A stretch of DNA of 46,481 nt from Thalassospira sp. Its GTDB lineage: Bacteria > Pseudomonadota > Alphaproteobacteria > Rhodospirillales > Thalassospiraceae. A model generated the notes under the pieces. That model was not told the DNA's origin and searched no databases. It saw only the letters and a program-made list of their open reading frames with translations. Positions 39,880 to 46,481 of this stretch are shown in pieces. The position numbers were made by a program, and so were the translations under genes. Location: positions 1 to 46,481 of the forward strand of contig NZ_PAQR01000035.1 of the NCBI RefSeq assembly GCF_002709775.1, read 5' to 3'. How positions within the stretch are numbered: position 1 is the first letter of the stretch; every line of letters starts with the position of its first letter.

Positions 39880-42134
39880 AGAACCTGAAGCTTTCCCCGT
39901 CCCAACAGGACCAGTTCCCGACAGGCGAGCCGGTCAATATTTCCCGTCGCCGGTTCCTGCTTGGTGCCGCCGGGGCAACAACGGGCGCGCTTGTTCTTGG
40001 TTTCGGCCTGCCCGTCGGCAAGGCGCGCGCGCAAAGCGGTGGTGAAGTCACACCGGGAACCCGTGTTCCGGCATTCCTTGAGATCCGCCCGGACAATACC
40101 GTGCGTTTGCAAAGTCCGTTCGTTGAAGGCGGGCAGGGCGTCTTTACCGCCATGGCACAGATCGTTGGCGAAGAACTGGATGCCGATCCCAAAAGCTTTG
40201 TTGTCGAAAGTGCACCGGCCGGTCCGGATTATCTGGTGATCAACAACCAGATGCGTATTACCGGCGGCAGCATGTCGGTCCGCACAAGCTATGACACCAT
40301 GCGCAAGCTTGGTGCATCTGCACGTAACATGTTGCTGCAGGCCGCGGCAATCCGCTTTGATGTGCCGCTCGCACAACTCACCACCGAGCCCGGTTATGTT
40401 GTAAACAGCTCAACCGGTCAGAAAGTACCGTTCGGCGATCTGGCCGAAGATGCGCTTGATCTGCCGGTGCCGGATTCTGAGGGCATCAAGCTGCGCGATC
40501 CGTCGACCTTCCGCTGGATCGGCAAGCCGGTTGATCGCCTTGATATCCATGACAAGGCGACCGGCAAGGCGATCTTTTCCATCGATTGCGCGGTCGAGGG
40601 TATGGTGCATGCCGCCGTTCAGCACGCCCCGCGTCTGGGCCTTGGCGTTGGCAACATCCTGAACGAAACCGATGTCAGTGCGATGAAAGGCGTCATGTCG
40701 ATCCATCGTTTGCCGGGCGCCGTTGCGGTTGTTGCCGAACGTTGGTGGAATGCCAAGGTCGCGGCAGAGGCCCTTCAGGTTGAGTGGGTCAAACGCGATG
40801 AGGATGGCTCGAACATCCGTCATATGCCGGATGATTTTTCGACCGTGGCGTTTTCCGATCACCTTGCCAATCAAACCGGTAACGGCAAAGCGGGCGAAGA
40901 AGAAGGCGACGTTGGGTCGGCCATTTCGAATGCCGCAACCACCGTTGAGGCAACCTATCGCAGCCAGTTTGTCCATCACGGGCAGCTTGAGCCGCCTTCG
41001 GCATTAGCACGGTTTAACGATGACGGCACCCTTGATGTCTGGATGCCAAACCAGGCACCTGAACAGTTCCAGTCCCAGATCGCCGGAATGACCGGGCTTG
41101 AAGCATCGCAGATCAACGTCCACTCACCGATGCTGGGCGGGTTCTTTGGCCGTCACTTCCTGTATCCGGAAGCCAACCCTTATCCGCAGGCCGTTCAACT
41201 GGCCAAGGAAGTCGGTCGTCCGGTGAAACTGATCTGGAGCCGCGAGGAAGAATTCCTGCGTGATCCGCTGCGTCCGATGGCCGTGGTCAAGTTCCGTGGC
41301 GGGCTTGATGCCGATGGCATGCCGGTTGGCCTTGAAGCCATCAGCGCCACCGAAGGCCCGACCGAAGGCATTTATGGTCACAACCCGGACTCAATCGATC
41401 CACTGGCGCTTGAAGGTCTGACGGGCAAGAAATACGCGATTGCCAACCGCCGGATCGCCCAGATCTATGTCAAGACGCCAGCCATGCTGGCCTATTGGCG
41501 GTCTGTCGGCCATTCGATGAATGATTTCTTCTATGAGACATTCTTTGATGAGCTGGCCGATCAGGGCGGTCATGACCCGTATGAACTGCGCATGCAGCTT
41601 CTTCAGAGCGATGAGCGTTTGAGTAACCTTTTGCGCGCTGTCGGTGATTTGTCTGGTGGCTGGAAACGAGGTCCGTTCACGGCCGAAGACGGCAGCCAAC
41701 GTGCACGTGGTGTCGGTATGGCATCCCCGTTTGGCAGTGAGTCTGCTGCCATTGCCGAGGTGTCCATGCAAAACGGCGACGTGGTTGTCCATGACGTTTG
41801 GGAAGCCATCGATCCGGGCAGCATCGTCAACCCGGCCATTATCGAGGCACAGGTCAAATCGGCCGTCGCGCTTGGCGTATCGCAGATCCTGATGGAAGAA
41901 GCCATTTACGAAAATGGCGAGCCGACCGCACGGAACTATGACCTTTATCCGATTCTGCGGCCCGATCAGATGCCGAACGTTCATGTCCGCATCGTTGAAA
42001 GCGGTGCGAAGATGGGCGGTATTGGTGAACCCGGCTTGCCGCCGGTTCTGCCGGCGATTGCCAATGCGGTTTCGACCCTTACCGGGCAGCGCGTCCGCAG
42101 CATGCCGCTGAGTAACCTGCGCTTCGAAAGCTAG
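39876..42134 (+). CDS. iorB: Molybdopterin-binding large subunit, Tat-exported (IorB type)
   Basis: A 752-aa catalytic subunit. It starts with GTG at 39876 behind GGAAGGAGGT, overlapping the iorA stop. The N-terminus has a twin-arginine signal (RRRFLLGAAGATTGALVLG from residue 24), so the folded complex goes to the periplasm, carrying the small subunit with it. The cofactor-side motif MGGIGEPGLPPV contains the catalytic Glu (E718), as in IorB-like enzymes. Substrates of the family are aldehydes or N-heterocycles; the exact one cannot be read from the sequence. Cytochrome c, XdhC and MocA genes follow in the same direction. Confidence 0.93.
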   Translation: MKNLKLSPSQQDQFPTGEPVNISRRRFLLGAAGATTGALVLGFGLPVGKARAQSGGEVTPGTRVPAFLEIRPDNTVRLQSPFVEGGQGVFTAMAQIVGEELDADPKSFVVESAPAGPDYLVINNQMRITGGSMSVRTSYDTMRKLGASARNMLLQAAAIRFDVPLAQLTTEPGYVVNSSTGQKVPFGDLAEDALDLPVPDSEGIKLRDPSTFRWIGKPVDRLDIHDKATGKAIFSIDCAVEGMVHAAVQHAPRLGLGVGNILNETDVSAMKGVMSIHRLPGAVAVVAERWWNAKVAAEALQVEWVKRDEDGSNIRHMPDDFSTVAFSDHLANQTGNGKAGEEEGDVGSAISNAATTVEATYRSQFVHHGQLEPPSALARFNDDGTLDVWMPNQAPEQFQSQIAGMTGLEASQINVHSPMLGGFFGRHFLYPEANPYPQAVQLAKEVGRPVKLIWSREEEFLRDPLRPMAVVKFRGGLDADGMPVGLEAISATEGPTEGIYGHNPDSIDPLALEGLTGKKYAIANRRIAQIYVKTPAMLAYWRSVGHSMNDFFYETFFDELADQGGHDPYELRMQLLQSDERLSNLLRAVGDLSGGWKRGPFTAEDGSQRARGVGMASPFGSESAAIAEVSMQNGDVVVHDVWEAIDPGSIVNPAIIEAQVKSAVALGVSQILMEEAIYENGEPTARNYDLYPILRPDQMPNVHVRIVESGAKMGGIGEPGLPPVLPAIANAVSTLTGQRVRSMPLSNLRFES

Positions 42135-42154
42135 GACCCCGGATGCAGACAGGG

Positions 42155-42190
42155 CGATGACCACGCGCGTTAGTCCGCGTGTGGTCATCG
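42155..42190 (+). other. Strong hairpin between iorB and the cytochrome gene
   Basis: CGATGACCAC pairs perfectly with GTGGTCATCG across a 16-base spacer that adds GCG/CGC pairing. There is no T-tract, so it more likely stabilises the iorAB 3' end or tunes expression of the cytochrome than ends transcription. Confidence 0.6.
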
Positions 42191-42259
42191 ATCCCGCATT
42201 TGAAATCTGCATCCGGCAATAGCCTTAAAATCACTTGCGAACAGAAAACGGGGATTCCG

Positions 42260-43606
42260 TTGAAAAAGTTGTTTCTGACTGTCTTGGGCGTCGTTGTTGT
42301 TGGCGCGGCCGGTACTGCCTGGATCGCGACACATACGCCGTCTTCGCCCTTTGATAATGTAACCGCATCTGCGCCATCAGAAGACCTGATCGCGCGCGGT
42401 GAATATGTTGCTCGCCTTGGTGACTGCGTTGCCTGTCATACCACCCCGGACGGCAAGGCTTTTGCCGGCGGGCTTGAAATGGGCACGCCACTTGGCTCGA
42501 TCTTTACCACCAATATTACCCCGGATCCGGAAACCGGTATTGGCAACTACAGCCTTGCCGATTTCGACCGCGCACTTCGCCATGGCGTTGCAGCCGATGG
42601 TCATCGTCTGTATCCGGCGATGCCGTATCCGTCTTATGACAAAATGACGGATGGCGATATCGAAGCGCTTTATGCCTATTTCATGGAAGGCGTCGAACCG
42701 GTTTCGCAGGCCAACAAGCCGACCGAAATCGAAGAACCGCTTAACATGCGCTGGCCGCTCGCACTTTGGAATGTCGTCTTCACCGAAGGCGAGGTTTATC
42801 AGGCCAAGGCATCCGAAGATGGTATGTGGAACCGGGGTGCCTATCTGGTTCAGGGGCCGGGGCATTGTGGCAGTTGCCATACCCCACGTGGTCCGGCGAT
42901 GAACGAAGTCGCCCTTGATGAAAGCAGTCCGGAATATCTGTCCGGTGCGCTTCTGGATGGCTGGTACGCGCCAAGTCTTCGTAATGATCCGAATATCGGC
43001 CTTGGCCGTTGGAGCGAAGAAGACGTTTACGCCTATCTCAAGAATGGCCGTAACGAACATGGTGTCGTGTTCGGGTCGATGGTCGAGGCGTTTAATAACT
43101 CGACCCAGTTCATGAGCGATGATGATCTGATGTCGATTGCCCATTACCTGAAATCATTGCCGGCGGACCCGGATTATGATGGTCCGGTCTGGGCATATGA
43201 TGAAGCAACCGCAGATGATCTGTCGCGCGATGTTGCTGACAAGGTGCCGGGTGCGCGGACCTATGCTGCGAATTGTGCGTTCTGTCATGGCCGTGATGGT
43301 CTGGGTCAGAATGAATGGATCCCGCCGCTTGCCGGTGTGTCTTCCATGCTGGCACCGGAGGCTGAGTCTGCGATTAATGTGACGCTGAACGGCTCCCCAC
43401 GCGTGATTGCGAATGGTGTGCCGGATTCTTATCGCATGCCGCCATATCGTGAACATCTGTCCGATGCCCAGATGGCCGAGGTGTTGACTTATGCCCGATC
43501 GGCATGGGGCAACCACGGTGATGCTGTCAGTGAGGAAGAAGTGGCTGCTCTTCGTAGTCATACTGATCCGGCCAGCATCGATGTGATCATCTTGCAGATG
43601 CGCTGA
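42260..43606 (+). CDS. Triheme cytochrome c, electron acceptor of the Mo enzyme
   Basis: A 448-aa exported cytochrome with three c-type heme sites: CVACH (C56-H60), CGSCH (C203-H207) and CAFCH (C339-H343), each in its own domain with later Met ligands probable. No ATG fits. I choose TTG at 42260, which follows GGGGA at 8 bases and gives MKKLFLTVLGVVVVGAAGTA, a signal anchor or signal peptide. The upstream in-frame ATG at 42179 lies in the hairpin region and would spoil the signal. Such cytochromes serve as periplasmic acceptors for IorAB-type and alcohol/aldehyde dehydrogenases and pass electrons to the respiratory chain. Confidence 0.9.
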   Translation: MKKLFLTVLGVVVVGAAGTAWIATHTPSSPFDNVTASAPSEDLIARGEYVARLGDCVACHTTPDGKAFAGGLEMGTPLGSIFTTNITPDPETGIGNYSLADFDRALRHGVAADGHRLYPAMPYPSYDKMTDGDIEALYAYFMEGVEPVSQANKPTEIEEPLNMRWPLALWNVVFTEGEVYQAKASEDGMWNRGAYLVQGPGHCGSCHTPRGPAMNEVALDESSPEYLSGALLDGWYAPSLRNDPNIGLGRWSEEDVYAYLKNGRNEHGVVFGSMVEAFNNSTQFMSDDDLMSIAHYLKSLPADPDYDGPVWAYDEATADDLSRDVADKVPGARTYAANCAFCHGRDGLGQNEWIPPLAGVSSMLAPEAESAINVTLNGSPRVIANGVPDSYRMPPYREHLSDAQMAEVLTYARSAWGNHGDAVSEEEVAALRSHTDPASIDVIILQMR

Positions 43607-43661
43607 TTGGATCGTGCCATGCAAAACGCGATCAGCATCATTGTCATGAAGGAAGCCTGAT

Positions 43662-44669
43662 ATGAGCCATCAACTCTCTGAGATGCTGGATGTCTGGTGG
43701 GAAGGCCGTGATCAGACGGAATGGGTTCTGGGTACCGTGTACCGGACCGAAGGTTCTGCCTATCGCAAGGCCGGGGCGATGATGCTGATCGACGGGCATG
43801 GTCGTCAGCAAGGGTTGCTAAGCGGTGGCTGCCTTGAAGCAGACATCGTGCGCAATGCCCGCAAGGCCATGGTCACCGACAAGGTCGTCATGCTCGAATA
43901 TGACGGCAATGATGAAGACGATGTCTTCTTCAAGCTTGGCGTTGGCTGTGGCGGCAAGGTCTACATCATGTTGCAGCCCTTGAGTGCCGAGAATGATCTT
44001 GGCCTTGGCGATTTGCGCAGTGCCCTGAAAGACCGTCAGACCGGTTATTTCCGCCAGAAAATCGGTGCGGGCGAGGCCCGGTTTGACCGCGACCCCCGGG
44101 TTCTGCCAGGCCAACAGACGGCCATCATCAAGCCCGATGAGTTCGGCGATGACTGGTTGGTAACGCCGATCCGGCCGGAACCGCATATCCTGATTGTCGG
44201 GGGCGGCATGGATGCCCGCCCGGTGGTCAATATCGCGCGTGAAATGGGCTGGCAGGTCAGCCTGGCCGATCCGCGACCGGCAAATGCCCGGGCAGACCAC
44301 TTCCCCAATGTCAGCGCGATTGTGCGTGATATTGCGTCCCTTGGGACCTATGCCGATCAGCATCGCGTTGATGCCGTGGTGTTGATGGCGCACAGTGTGT
44401 CGATTGACGGGGATGCCTTGCGTGCCCTTGACGGACTTGGGTCCTCGAGCATCCGGCATGTGTCGGCATTGGGGCCGCGTCATCGTTTTGCCAATGTGCT
44501 CGATCATGCGGGCCTTAAGGAGCATGAATTGCCATTCCCGGTTTCCAGTCCTGCCGGGCTTGATATTGGCGGACAGCTGCCCGAAAGCATTGCGCTTTCG
44601 ATCCTGTCGGGCATTCACCGGGTGCTTTACAAGGAAACCACCCTTCATATTGCCAAGGTCGCAGAATGA
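43662..44669 (+). CDS. xdhC: XdhC/CoxI-family molybdenum hydroxylase maturation protein
   Basis: A 335-aa chaperone. The N-terminal CoxI-like domain has GSAYRKAGAMMLID and LLSGGCLEADI, and LGVGCGGKVYIMLQPL is conserved. The C-terminal Rossmann domain has LIVGGGMDARPVVNIAREMGW and LMAHSVSIDGDALRAL. XdhC proteins bind molybdopterin, help its sulfuration and insert it into the target enzyme, here presumably IorB. ATG at 43662 follows AGGAAGCC. The stop overlaps mocA by four bases (ATGA). Confidence 0.92.
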   Translation: MSHQLSEMLDVWWEGRDQTEWVLGTVYRTEGSAYRKAGAMMLIDGHGRQQGLLSGGCLEADIVRNARKAMVTDKVVMLEYDGNDEDDVFFKLGVGCGGKVYIMLQPLSAENDLGLGDLRSALKDRQTGYFRQKIGAGEARFDRDPRVLPGQQTAIIKPDEFGDDWLVTPIRPEPHILIVGGGMDARPVVNIAREMGWQVSLADPRPANARADHFPNVSAIVRDIASLGTYADQHRVDAVVLMAHSVSIDGDALRALDGLGSSSIRHVSALGPRHRFANVLDHAGLKEHELPFPVSSPAGLDIGGQLPESIALSILSGIHRVLYKETTLHIAKVAE

Positions 44670-45244
44670 CAAAGTTAGCAGGTCTTCTTCTTGCCGCTGG
44701 CGCCAGCGAACGGTTTGGCGGTCGAAAGCAACTGGCAGAAATATCGGGCAAATCATTTGTCCGGCGCGCAACGGACCTGTTGGCAGGCACGTGCGAAGCC
44801 GCACCTTTTGTCGTTCTGGGCGCGTATCAGCACGATATTGTTGGCGAGGTTGCCGGTCGTGCTCACATCGTTCCTAACCCGGACTGGGCGCGTGGCATGG
44901 GCAGCTCGATTGCGGCTGGCATGCGCGCGATCATGGAACAGGCTTCCTATTGCGACGGTGTGCTGATTGCGGTTTGCGATCAGATCCGCCTTGACGCCGA
45001 CGACTATCAGAAACTGATCGATGCCTTTGACGGGACGGTCATCGTCGCAACCCGGTATCCCGGTGGTTTGGGTGTGCCTGCAATCTTCCCCAGAAGCTGC
45101 TGGGAAGAGCTTTCAGAGCTTGATGGTCCCAAGGGCGCAAAAGAGATGATCAATCGCAAGGGCCAGCACGTTAAAGCGGTGGACTTGCCCGGTGCGCTGA
45201 TTGATGTCGATACCAAGGATGATTTTGCTGCTGCAATCGCATGA
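44666..45244 (+). CDS. mocA: Molybdenum cofactor cytidylyltransferase-like protein
   Basis: A 192-aa nucleotidyltransferase. The N-terminal signature LLLAAGASERFGGRKQL, the GMGSSIAAGMRA block and IAVCDQIRLDADDY match MocA, which attaches CMP to the molybdenum cofactor for hydroxylases of the xanthine dehydrogenase type. Its coupling to xdhC and closeness to iorAB agree with IorB using molybdopterin cytosine dinucleotide. MobA-type guanylyltransferase is less likely given these neighbours. Last gene of the operon, ending 9 bases from the convergent paralog B. Confidence 0.88.
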   Translation: MTKLAGLLLAAGASERFGGRKQLAEISGKSFVRRATDLLAGTCEAAPFVVLGAYQHDIVGEVAGRAHIVPNPDWARGMGSSIAAGMRAIMEQASYCDGVLIAVCDQIRLDADDYQKLIDAFDGTVIVATRYPGGLGVPAIFPRSCWEELSELDGPKGAKEMINRKGQHVKAVDLPGALIDVDTKDDFAAAIA

Positions 45245-45253
45245 GTGATTTGA

Positions 45254-46009
45254 TCATTCAGCCTGTGGCGAGCGGAATGGGTCGGTTTTGGCAACCAGTT
45301 CGGAAAACTTCGTCATGAAGGGGGCGTATTCGGCGCCGAGATAGTGATAAAGCGGCAGGACGGAAACGGTTTCCTCGATCACCGGGGCCGGGGTGCTGCC
45401 CAGGATGCCCTTTGCGATCATGTCATCGATATTTGTATCTGCCGCCAGGAAGCGCGTGATGCGGCCATTGGCATAGGCCTCATACAGTTCGGTGTTAAAC
45501 ATCATCGGCTTGTTCGCAACACCGGTTTTGTCCGTGTTAGTTTTGGCGAATTTTTCCTGCCAGGCCACACCAAGGGTAAAGGCAATCGGTGTTTGCGGAT
45601 CATCGTCGTTCGGGTTGCGCCACAGCCGGTTTGAGATTTCGCGCAAGGGTACGGATGAGCGGACAAAGGCGCGCGCATAGTTCTTTTCAGCGGGAATCGC
45701 ACGCAGCAATTCACCATCCACCAAGCCTTCATTGAAATGCAACGGGCCGCGACGCCCGGGCAGTTTGACCGCCTGAAGCGGGCAGCCCAGATCGGCATAG
45801 ACCTTTTGCAGGATCACAATCGCCTTTTGCGACATCGGTTCGTTTTCGACATAGGCGATCTTCTGAGGGCAGAGATAATCCTGCGCGTGCACAGAGTTTG
45901 CCGTCACAGCAGCGCACAGCACGAACAGGAAATACCCGCACATTTTCAGGTGCAGCTTCGCGTGGTGATGCACGAATGTTTTGCGCGAGGCGGGTGTCTG
46001 GAACGCCAT
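45254..46009 (-). CDS. Exported binding-protein-like protein, paralog B
   Basis: A 251-aa protein if the ATG at 46009 is used; an internal ATG at 45943 just before the signal core (MCGYFLFVLCAAVTANSVHA) is an equally good start. After the signal the mature protein is homologous to paralog A (38203-38901), with the same two Cys, FNEGLVDGELLR, RAFVRSSVPLREISNRLW and a C-terminal LYHYLGAEYAPFM. The fold looks like a solute-binding protein but no transporter is adjacent. The two copies bracket the molybdenum enzyme cluster, suggesting they act with it, for example in substrate capture. That is inference. Confidence 0.75.
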   Translation of the reverse strand: MAFQTPASRKTFVHHHAKLHLKMCGYFLFVLCAAVTANSVHAQDYLCPQKIAYVENEPMSQKAIVILQKVYADLGCPLQAVKLPGRRGPLHFNEGLVDGELLRAIPAEKNYARAFVRSSVPLREISNRLWRNPNDDDPQTPIAFTLGVAWQEKFAKTNTDKTGVANKPMMFNTELYEAYANGRITRFLAADTNIDDMIAKGILGSTPAPVIEETVSVLPLYHYLGAEYAPFMTKFSELVAKTDPFRSPQAE

Positions 46010-46331
46010 GATAAGTATCTGCAAGTTCTTGCGACGTTGTTTGGAATTGATTGAATTATTTGTGTTTCATACAGCTTAGCGGTGAAAGGAAAAGTTTCCT
46101 AGCCCTTTGAAAACGGGCTTTCGTAGTACATGCCTCGCACATCATTGGCTGACGCCATCGCGATCGAAATCAGTGTCGTTTTGTTTGGTTTATTGTGGTC
46201 GGGGGCTTGTATGCGGTTCATTAAAATGTTTTGATCCGCTCGCACCGAAAAGGAGCCGGATTTCTTGCTGCGCTGCACAGACGCAAATTGGCAAAAATCG
46301 TGACATTTCTGCGTCTTTTTTGATCTCCCTA

Positions 46332-46360
46332 TTGACTTTGGACAGGCACTCCAATAAATG
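46332..46360 (+). promoter_or_regulatory. Probable sigma-70 promoter of groESL
   Basis: TTGACT, exactly 17 bases, TAAATG. The CIRCE element begins four bases after the -10, so it covers the expected transcription start. Confidence 0.65.
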
Positions 46361-46363
46361 CTG

Positions 46364-46390
46364 TTAGCACTCGCCGGGGGTGAGTGCTAA
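46364..46390. promoter_or_regulatory. CIRCE operator (HrcA binding site)
   Basis: TTAGCACTC, nine bases, GAGTGCTAA: a perfect match to the consensus inverted repeat, 65 bases before groES. It indicates heat-shock control by HrcA, as is usual in alphaproteobacteria. Confidence 0.97.
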
Positions 46391-46455
46391 TACGGGCTCA
46401 TCCCGGTTAGTCTTAGTTATTAACGAGCCTTAGCTTAAACACGGAGTTGTCTAAA

Positions 46456-46481
46456 ATGAAGTTCCGTCCGCTGCATGATCG
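46456..46481 (+). CDS. groES: Co-chaperonin GroES, N-terminal fragment
   Basis: Only the first eight full codons are in the window: MKFRPLHD, then the start of the next codon. This is the typical start of alphaproteobacterial GroES, behind an ACGGAG ribosome site. The CIRCE element and promoter just upstream make the identity firm. groEL is expected beyond the window edge. Confidence 0.9.

Noticed and set aside
46107..46367. 86-codon frame before groES
   Set aside because: It runs through the groES promoter into the CIRCE element, with Ser/Cys-rich shadow composition and no ribosome site.
1..46481. CRISPR arrays, rRNA genes, insertion sequences or prophage genes
   Set aside because: No direct-repeat/spacer pattern, rRNA-like sequence, transposase, integrase or phage structural gene was seen.

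Overview
The window looks like chromosome of a free-living alphaproteobacterium. The genes are dense, moderately GC-rich and free of insertion sequences. The housekeeping genes, the GbpR/ChvE/GguAB sugar module and the perfect CIRCE element before groES fit Rhodospirillales, and a marine Thalassospira-like genus is my best guess. That genus call comes from gene content, not from a search.

Layout. 1-4170: a partial secreted protein diverges from an OmpR-type two-component pair whose sensor has a His/Asp-rich periplasmic strip, followed by a class III nucleotide cyclase. 4177-11979 (minus strand): an R-body (refractile body) locus with nine Reb-family proteins, an ECF-like sigma factor with a long disordered N-terminus, and two unrecognised proteins. 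12089-12164: tRNA-Thr(CGU). 12380-20103: a class II amidotransferase, then a DeoR regulator divergent from an operon of ABC transporter (binding protein, fused permease, ATPase), beta-CASP-like metallo-hydrolase, histidine phosphatase and PNKP-like HAD phosphatase. 20179-23043: msrB, a secreted thermonuclease-like protein, a P-loop kinase-like protein and an unknown secreted protein. 23165-30221: gbpR, chvE, gguA, gguB and a sugar-acid dehydratase. 30306-34483: gph, glmU, glmS. 34696-38108: dTDP-rhamnose genes rfbB, rfbD, rfbA, rfbC. 38203-46009: a periplasmic molybdenum hydroxylase cluster (iorA, iorB, triheme cytochrome c, xdhC, mocA) flanked by two paralogous secreted binding-like proteins. 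46332-46481: a CIRCE-controlled groES start.

Main discovery. Seven intergenic sites in the R-body locus carry the same bipartite element, TCACA, exactly 15 bases, then CGTC, on the coding strand. They lie ahead of the 511-aa unknown protein, the sigma factor itself, and five of the reb units. The form is that of an ECF promoter. I infer that the locus sigma factor drives its own gene, the structural proteins and the two unknown proteins as one regulon. Intrinsic terminators or terminator-like hairpins after individual reb genes show that several near-identical paralogs are separate transcription units. One reb gene carries a T7 slippery run that could join it by a -1 shift to a 79-residue tail, whose stop overlaps the next reb start.

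A second notable system is the DeoR-controlled transporter operon with three different phosphate/nucleic-acid-type hydrolases. It looks like uptake and dephosphorylation of an unidentified organophosphate or nucleotide-like compound.
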